Below, one piece after another: positions 17,884 through 21,535 of a DNA stretch of 21,535 nt. Below the pieces are notes generated by a model. It was not told the DNA's origin. It searched no databases and worked only from the letters and a program-made list of their open reading frames with translations. This stretch comes from a virus. Within the stretch, counting starts at the first letter, position 1. Every line of letters begins with the position of its first letter. The position numbers and the translations under genes are program-made. The DNA lies in IMG/VR virus record IMGVR_UViG_3300025870_000089, positions 1-21,535 of that record, one strand, 5' to 3'.

Positions 17884-18810
17884 ATGGCACCTACAGACTT
17901 CGCTGCACTTAAGAAAAATCGAAGCAAATCCCTCGACAAGCTCAATCAACAGCTTGACAAAATCCAAACAAAAAGCTATTCAGATCCTAATGAAGGTAAA
18001 TTCTGGAAACCCGTACGTGACAAGGCTGGCAATGGTTTCGCAATCATTCGTTTCTTGCCTGCACCAAACGGTGAAGAAATGCCATTCGTTCGTATCTGGG
18101 ATCATGGCTTCCAAGGACCTACCGGCCTTTGGTACATCGAAAACTCACTGACCACTCTTGGCAATGATGACCCTGTTTCTGAGTTTAACTCTAAGCTCTG
18201 GAACACTGGTATTGATGCCGACAAAGAGCAGGCTCGAAAGCAGAAACGTCGACTCAAGTATGTTTCTAATATCTACGTTGTGAAGGATTCTGCAAATCCC
18301 GAAAACGAAGGTAAGGTATTCATGTATCAGTTCGGTAAAAAGATCTTTGATAAGTTGAATGACTTGATGAATCCTAGCTTTGAAGATGAGGATCCAGTAA
18401 ACCCATTCGATCTTTGGGAAGGTGCAAACTTCCGTCTGAAGATTCGACAGTTTGAAGGATACCCCAACTACGATAAGTCAGAGTTCGATGCGCCGACTCC
18501 ACTCTTTGATGATGATTCAGAGATGGAAGCGGTATGGACACAAGAACACTCGCTTGACGAGGTGATTGATCCTAAGAACTTCAAGTCTTACACCGAGTTG
18601 AAGACTAAGCTCTATCGGGTACTTGATATTACTGCAGATGCACCGGTTGCACCTTCCCCTATGGAAGACACGACTGATGACTTAGATCTTGGTAACATGG
18701 CTTCGGCCGAACCCGAGACTCCGGTTGCAGAATCTCCAATGGCATCTAGTGTTGTAGAAGATGACGATGACGACGATCTATCAATTTTTAAAGAACTTGC
18801 TAGAAGTTAA
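17884..18810 (+). CDS. 32: gp32-like single-stranded DNA-binding protein, zinc-less
   Basis: The 308-residue phage SSB that coats single-stranded DNA in replication, recombination and repair. The N-terminus MAPTDFAALKKNRSKSLDKL holds a basic LAST-type motif (KKNRSKS) for cooperative binding. The OB-fold core includes GKFWKPVRDKAGNGFAIIRFLPAP and KYVSNIYVVKDSANPENEGKVFMYQFGKKIFDKL, nearly identical to T4 in its centre. WEGANFRLKIRQFEGYPNYDKSEF follows. The acidic C-tail ends DDDDDDLSIFKELARS and would bind partner proteins. There is no cysteine in the entire protein, so the zinc site of T4 gp32 is absent. AAGGAG precedes the ATG. Autogenous translational control is known in T4; no T4-like operator pseudoknot is evident here. 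Confidence 0.96.
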   Translation: MAPTDFAALKKNRSKSLDKLNQQLDKIQTKSYSDPNEGKFWKPVRDKAGNGFAIIRFLPAPNGEEMPFVRIWDHGFQGPTGLWYIENSLTTLGNDDPVSEFNSKLWNTGIDADKEQARKQKRRLKYVSNIYVVKDSANPENEGKVFMYQFGKKIFDKLNDLMNPSFEDEDPVNPFDLWEGANFRLKIRQFEGYPNYDKSEFDAPTPLFDDDSEMEAVWTQEHSLDEVIDPKNFKSYTELKTKLYRVLDITADAPVAPSPMEDTTDDLDLGNMASAEPETPVAESPMASSVVEDDDDDDLSIFKELARS

Positions 18811-18820
18811 TTAAGGTCAT

Positions 18821-18888
18821 TGGGGCATGTGAGATTCAAAAGCGCTCGGTTGAACATCGTCCGTACAGCGCGCCTCACCTCTGCCCCA
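18821..18888 (+). ncRNA. GC-rich elongated inverted-repeat RNA element after gene 32
   Basis: Nested arms: TGGGGCA (18821-18827)/TGCCCCA (18882-18888), GTGAG (18829-18833)/CTCAC (18874-18878), GCGC (18842-18845)/GCGC (18870-18873 or 18868-18871) and CGG (18847-18849)/CCG (18861-18863). The next bases are CTCTTCTATT rather than a T-tract, so it is not an ordinary terminator. It fills the 100-bp gap between gene 32 and the next gene. It may stabilise gp32 mRNA or regulate the downstream genes. Confidence 0.55.
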
Positions 18889-18910
18889 CTCTTCTATTAC
18901 GGAGATCCAT

Positions 18911-19189
18911 ATGGATAAACAAGAAACTATACTCGATTTTGATTTTGGCTTTACTGCGGTAAATGCTGATGAGCTTGATGTAGTAAGAGAGGCAAAGCAG
19001 GTGGCCGAGACCACTTCCGCAACTGCTGAATCTAATGCTGCTAAGGCTCAACTCATCTATGATGCAGTCGTACCGCTACTCAATAATCTCAAAGCGAATC
19101 CAGAAAAAGATTACATCTATTGGCCGGATCGTTATGATAAACTTGATGCGTTTGCTGATAAGCTATATCAGATCTTGAAAGGAGATTAA
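18911..19189 (+). CDS. Conserved small phage protein between gp32 and UvsX (92 aa)
   Basis: A 92-residue acidic helical protein: MDKQETILDFDFGFTAVNAD, then a long helix ELDVVREAKQVAETTSATAESNAAKAQLIYDAVVPLLNNL, then NPEKDYIYWPDRYDKLDAFADKLYQIL. The NPEK-YIYWPDR segment is one I know from conserved hypothetical proteins of marine T4-like phages at this very position. The N-terminal DFDFGF and the central Ala-rich coiled-coil-like helix suggest a protein-interaction role, possibly with gp32 or UvsX, but no function is established. GGAG precedes the ATG by 7 bases. It is 2 bp from uvsX, so they form one operon. Confidence 0.78.
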   Translation: MDKQETILDFDFGFTAVNADELDVVREAKQVAETTSATAESNAAKAQLIYDAVVPLLNNLKANPEKDYIYWPDRYDKLDAFADKLYQILKGD

Positions 19190-19191
19190 TT

Positions 19192-20256
19192 ATGAGTTTG
19201 CTTGATAAAATGTTAAAGGCCGGTTCGGTCAAGGGCTCTTCGGTCCTGTCAAAATCTTCCTTCTTCGGTGAGAAAGATCCCATTCAAACTGAACTTCCAA
19301 TCGTGAATATTGCTTTCAGTGGTTCACTTCATGGTGGTCTGATCCCTGGTCTGACTGTTATTGCTGGTGAATCAAAAAGTTTCAAGACTCTCTTGTCACT
19401 TTATTGTATGAAAGCATATCTGAAGAAGTACAAAGACAGTATTGCAATGCTGTATGATTCGGAATACGGTATCACGCCTGAATATCTTGAAGGCATTGGT
19501 ATCGATACCGATCGTGTATTGCACATACCGATTGAAGATGTCGAACAGCTCAAGTTTGACCTCACCAAACGATTGAATGAAATCGACAAAGGTGATAAAG
19601 TTTTTATTATGATAGACTCTGTTGGTAACTTGGCTTCTCGTAAAGAGGTAGAAGATGCCGAGAATGAGAAATCTGTTGCTGACATGTCACGTGCTAAACA
19701 ATTGAAATCACTCTTCCGCATTGTAACTCCCAAGGTCACAGGCAAAGATATTCCATTGGTCGCAATCAATCATACCTACAAGGAGATTGGTCTGTTCCCT
19801 AAGAATATTGTATCCGGTGGTACTGGTATTTACTATTCAGCCAATCAGATCTTTATTATCTCTAAGGCACAAGAGAAAGATGGTACTGATCTTGCAGGCT
19901 TTAAATTCACAATCAACATTGAAAAATCTCGTTATGTAAAAGAGAAATCAAAACTTCCATTTAAAGTATTATATGACTCGGGTATTCAGAAATGGTCTTC
20001 CCTTTTTGAACTCGCACTTGAATCAGGGCACTTGACAAAGGCCAATCAAGGATGGTATAATATAGTTAACATGGATACTGGCGAGATTATCGAACCTAAG
20101 AGACGCTCTAAAGACATTGAACAGGACGATGAGTTCTTTGAAGGTCTTGTTGCTGATCCTCGGTTCAATAATTATATTGAAAGTAAATTTAAACTGCTAA
20201 TGGCTGATGAGGTTAAGGATGCTAGAGAAGACGATACTGTCGAATTTGATACTTAA
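19192..20256 (+). CDS. uvsX: UvsX RecA-like recombinase
   Basis: The 354-residue ATP-dependent strand-exchange protein (T4 UvsX is about 390). Walker A is GESKSFKT (59-66), a T4-type variant (T4 GPSKSFKS); Walker B is VFIMIDSVGN (137-146) with D142; NHTY, IVSGGTGIYYSANQIFII and EKSRYVKEKSKLPFKVLYDSGI are family landmarks. The C-terminal tail is acidic (DAREDDTVEFDT). GGAG stands seven bases before the ATG. It acts with UvsY (minus strand) and gp32. It overlaps the start of gene 41 by 38 bases, and a promoter-like sequence at 20032-20061 within it may serve gene 41. T4 has gene 40 between uvsX and 41; it is absent here. Confidence 0.96.
   Translation: MSLLDKMLKAGSVKGSSVLSKSSFFGEKDPIQTELPIVNIAFSGSLHGGLIPGLTVIAGESKSFKTLLSLYCMKAYLKKYKDSIAMLYDSEYGITPEYLEGIGIDTDRVLHIPIEDVEQLKFDLTKRLNEIDKGDKVFIMIDSVGNLASRKEVEDAENEKSVADMSRAKQLKSLFRIVTPKVTGKDIPLVAINHTYKEIGLFPKNIVSGGTGIYYSANQIFIISKAQEKDGTDLAGFKFTINIEKSRYVKEKSKLPFKVLYDSGIQKWSSLFELALESGHLTKANQGWYNIVNMDTGEIIEPKRRSKDIEQDDEFFEGLVADPRFNNYIESKFKLLMADEVKDAREDDTVEFDT
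20032..20061 (+). promoter_or_regulatory. Possible internal promoter for gene 41
   Basis: TTGACA (20032-20037), an 18-bp spacer and TATAAT (20056-20061) inside uvsX, about 158 bp before the gp41 start. The hexamers are perfect but the spacer is one base longer than in the other promoters and the TGA is missing, so this may be coding coincidence. Confidence 0.45.
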
Positions 20257-21535
20257 TGATGAGTACTACCGAAAGGTATACCCCTATATTAAGGAAGAAT
20301 ATTTCGACGAAAACGCACTTCAAAAGGTCTTTTCAACGTTTGTAGATTATGTTGAGCAATACAGAGAGCCTCCTTCAACGGAGGCTCTCAAACTCACCAT
20401 CGACAAACGCAAAGATCTAAACGAAGAAACATATTCCCAGGTGATGGGCATTGTTGACGAATTACAAGTCGACAAAGATACGAGTCAAGAATTTTTGATC
20501 ACGGAGACTGAGAAGTTCTGCCAAGACAAAGATTTGTATAACTCAATCCGTAAGGCTATTCTAATCTTAGATGGCCAAGACAAAGACACTGACAAAGGCT
20601 CGATACCAAAAATCTTATCTGATTCGCTCGGAATCAACTTTGACTCGAGTGTCGGTCACGACTTCTTAGAACAATTCGAAGATCGTTATGACTATTATCA
20701 CAGAAAAGAGGAAAGAATTCCTTTTGATATTGATATTCTGAACAAGATCACCAAGGGTGGTCTGCCTCGCAAATCAATGACTGTATTACTTGCCACGACT
20801 GGTGGTGGTAAATCTTTATTGAAATGTCACTTCGCTGCTAATCATTTGATGTATGGTAAGAATGTATTATATGTCACCATGGAAATGGCTGAAGAAGAAA
20901 TCGGTCGGCGTATTGATGCCAATATTATGGACATCACGCTAGATGAACTCACTGAATGCCCACGAGATGTTTATGAGAAACGAATGGGTAGATACAAGAC
21001 CAAGACTCCTGGCAAACTTGTGATTAAAGAGTACCCCACCGGATCGGCTCACGCTGGTCACATGCGGCACTTACTGAATGAATTGAGAATGAAAAAAGGC
21101 TTCGTACCTGACGTTGTATTTGTTGATTATCTAAATATTTGTGCATCTTCCAGAGTTCGTGGGGCTGCGGCAGCAAATTCATATACACTTGTCAAATCAA
21201 TTGCTGAGGAAATACGTGGACTTGCAATGGAATTCAATTGTGCGATTGTCACTTCTTCTCAGTTTAATCGCGATGGCTATGGTAATTCAGACGTGGATCT
21301 TACAAACACTTCCGAGTCAATGGGTATTACTCATACAGCAGATTGCATCCTCGGCATTGTTACTTCCGAACATTTAGATGAACTTGGGCAGGTGATGCTC
21401 AAACAGCTGAAGAATCGATGGGGTGACCTTGGATATTATCGACGATTCCTTGTCGGTATTGATCGTGCCAAAATGAAGATCTACGATCTTGAAGAAAGTG
21501 CACAGCAGAACATCAATTTAGATGGTGGCAATAAT
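20219..21535 (+). CDS. 41: gp41-like replicative DNA helicase (DnaB type), partial
   Basis: The hexameric replicative helicase that unwinds the fork and binds primase. 439 codons are present and the frame continues past the right edge (T4 gp41 is 475). The start at 20219 (MLEKTILSNLILNDEYYRKV) lies 38 bases inside uvsX; GAGG is 6 bases upstream and the protein then begins like T4-family gp41 (Y-KV-P-IK-EYF). The Walker A is ATTGGGKS (192-199), preceded by KGGLPRKSMTVLL. DnaB-type motifs TMEMAEEEIGRRID, VVFVDYLNI and IVTSSQFNRDG follow, and NRWG is near the end. It would be loaded by gp59. Only the extreme C-terminus is missing. Confidence 0.96.
   Translation, partial: MLEKTILSNLILNDEYYRKVYPYIKEEYFDENALQKVFSTFVDYVEQYREPPSTEALKLTIDKRKDLNEETYSQVMGIVDELQVDKDTSQEFLITETEKFCQDKDLYNSIRKAILILDGQDKDTDKGSIPKILSDSLGINFDSSVGHDFLEQFEDRYDYYHRKEERIPFDIDILNKITKGGLPRKSMTVLLATTGGGKSLLKCHFAANHLMYGKNVLYVTMEMAEEEIGRRIDANIMDITLDELTECPRDVYEKRMGRYKTKTPGKLVIKEYPTGSAHAGHMRHLLNELRMKKGFVPDVVFVDYLNICASSRVRGAAAANSYTLVKSIAEEIRGLAMEFNCAIVTSSQFNRDGYGNSDVDLTNTSESMGITHTADCILGIVTSEHLDELGQVMLKQLKNRWGDLGYYRRFLVGIDRAKMKIYDLEESAQQNINLDGGNN

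Noticed and set aside
18821-18888. Element after gene 32 as a tRNA or tRNA-like gene
   Set aside because: The outer 7-bp stem resembles an acceptor, but no D, anticodon or T arms with proper loops form on either strand.
1-21535. CRISPR array, insertion sequence, integrase, attachment site or homing endonuclease
   Set aside because: I saw no spaced repeats, no transposase or integrase motifs and no endonuclease motif (GIY-YIG, HNH or LAGLIDADG) in any reliable frame.

Overview
The window is a stretch of the replication, recombination and transcription core of a T4-like myophage. The call rests on recognisable T4-family proteins in T4-like order: gp47, gp55, UvsW, UvsY and both topoisomerase subunits on the minus strand, and gp33-gp59-gp32, UvsX and gp41 on the plus strand. 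TATAAATA late-promoter boxes fit the presence of gp55 and gp33. The gene complement (2OG-Fe(II) oxygenase, GroES-like cochaperonin, zinc-less gp32, DUF2061, heme oxygenase plus bilin reductase) points to a marine phage of a Gram-negative host. Nothing here identifies the host, and no photosystem gene is seen.

Layout. 1-7966 (minus): three sigma70-type promoters divide the strand into transcription units: topoisomerase large and medium subunits plus a tail-tube-like protein; then 2OG oxygenase, UvsY, a small membrane protein and UvsW (UvsW also has its own late box); then gp55, DUF2061 and gp47 (truncated by the window edge). 7967-8410: divergent control region with two near-consensus promoters in each direction. 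8411-13252 (plus): small proteins, a zinc peptidase, tRNA-Arg(UCU), a GroES-like cochaperonin, several tiny overlapping genes, then a sulfotransferase-like, FkbM methyltransferase and GT25-like glycosyltransferase set. 13254-14978 (minus): class 3 lipase, coiled-coil protein, H1-like basic protein and two membrane proteins, one with an EF-hand. 15009-15110: overlapping divergent late promoters and a GC-rich, probably pseudoknotted leader. 15111-16366 (plus): heme oxygenase and ferredoxin-dependent bilin reductase. 16535-16882: tiny membrane-protein genes. 16890-16999: promoter, terminator, promoter. 17028-21535 (plus): gp33, gp59, gp32, a conserved small protein, UvsX and gp41 (truncated by the window edge).

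The most exciting part is the two-gene bilin pathway. Heme oxygenase would make biliverdin from heme, and the adjacent reductase is PcyA-like: it keeps the His/Asp pair and the Asn of PcyA but has Lys where PcyA has the Glu needed for D-ring vinyl reduction. That is the pattern expected of a PcyX-type enzyme making phycoerythrobilin rather than phycocyanobilin. The pair sits behind a late promoter and a structured leader RNA. Other points of interest are a terminator whose 5' arm overlaps a promoter start site, a nearly leaderless oxygenase mRNA, and a large GC-rich inverted repeat after gene 32.
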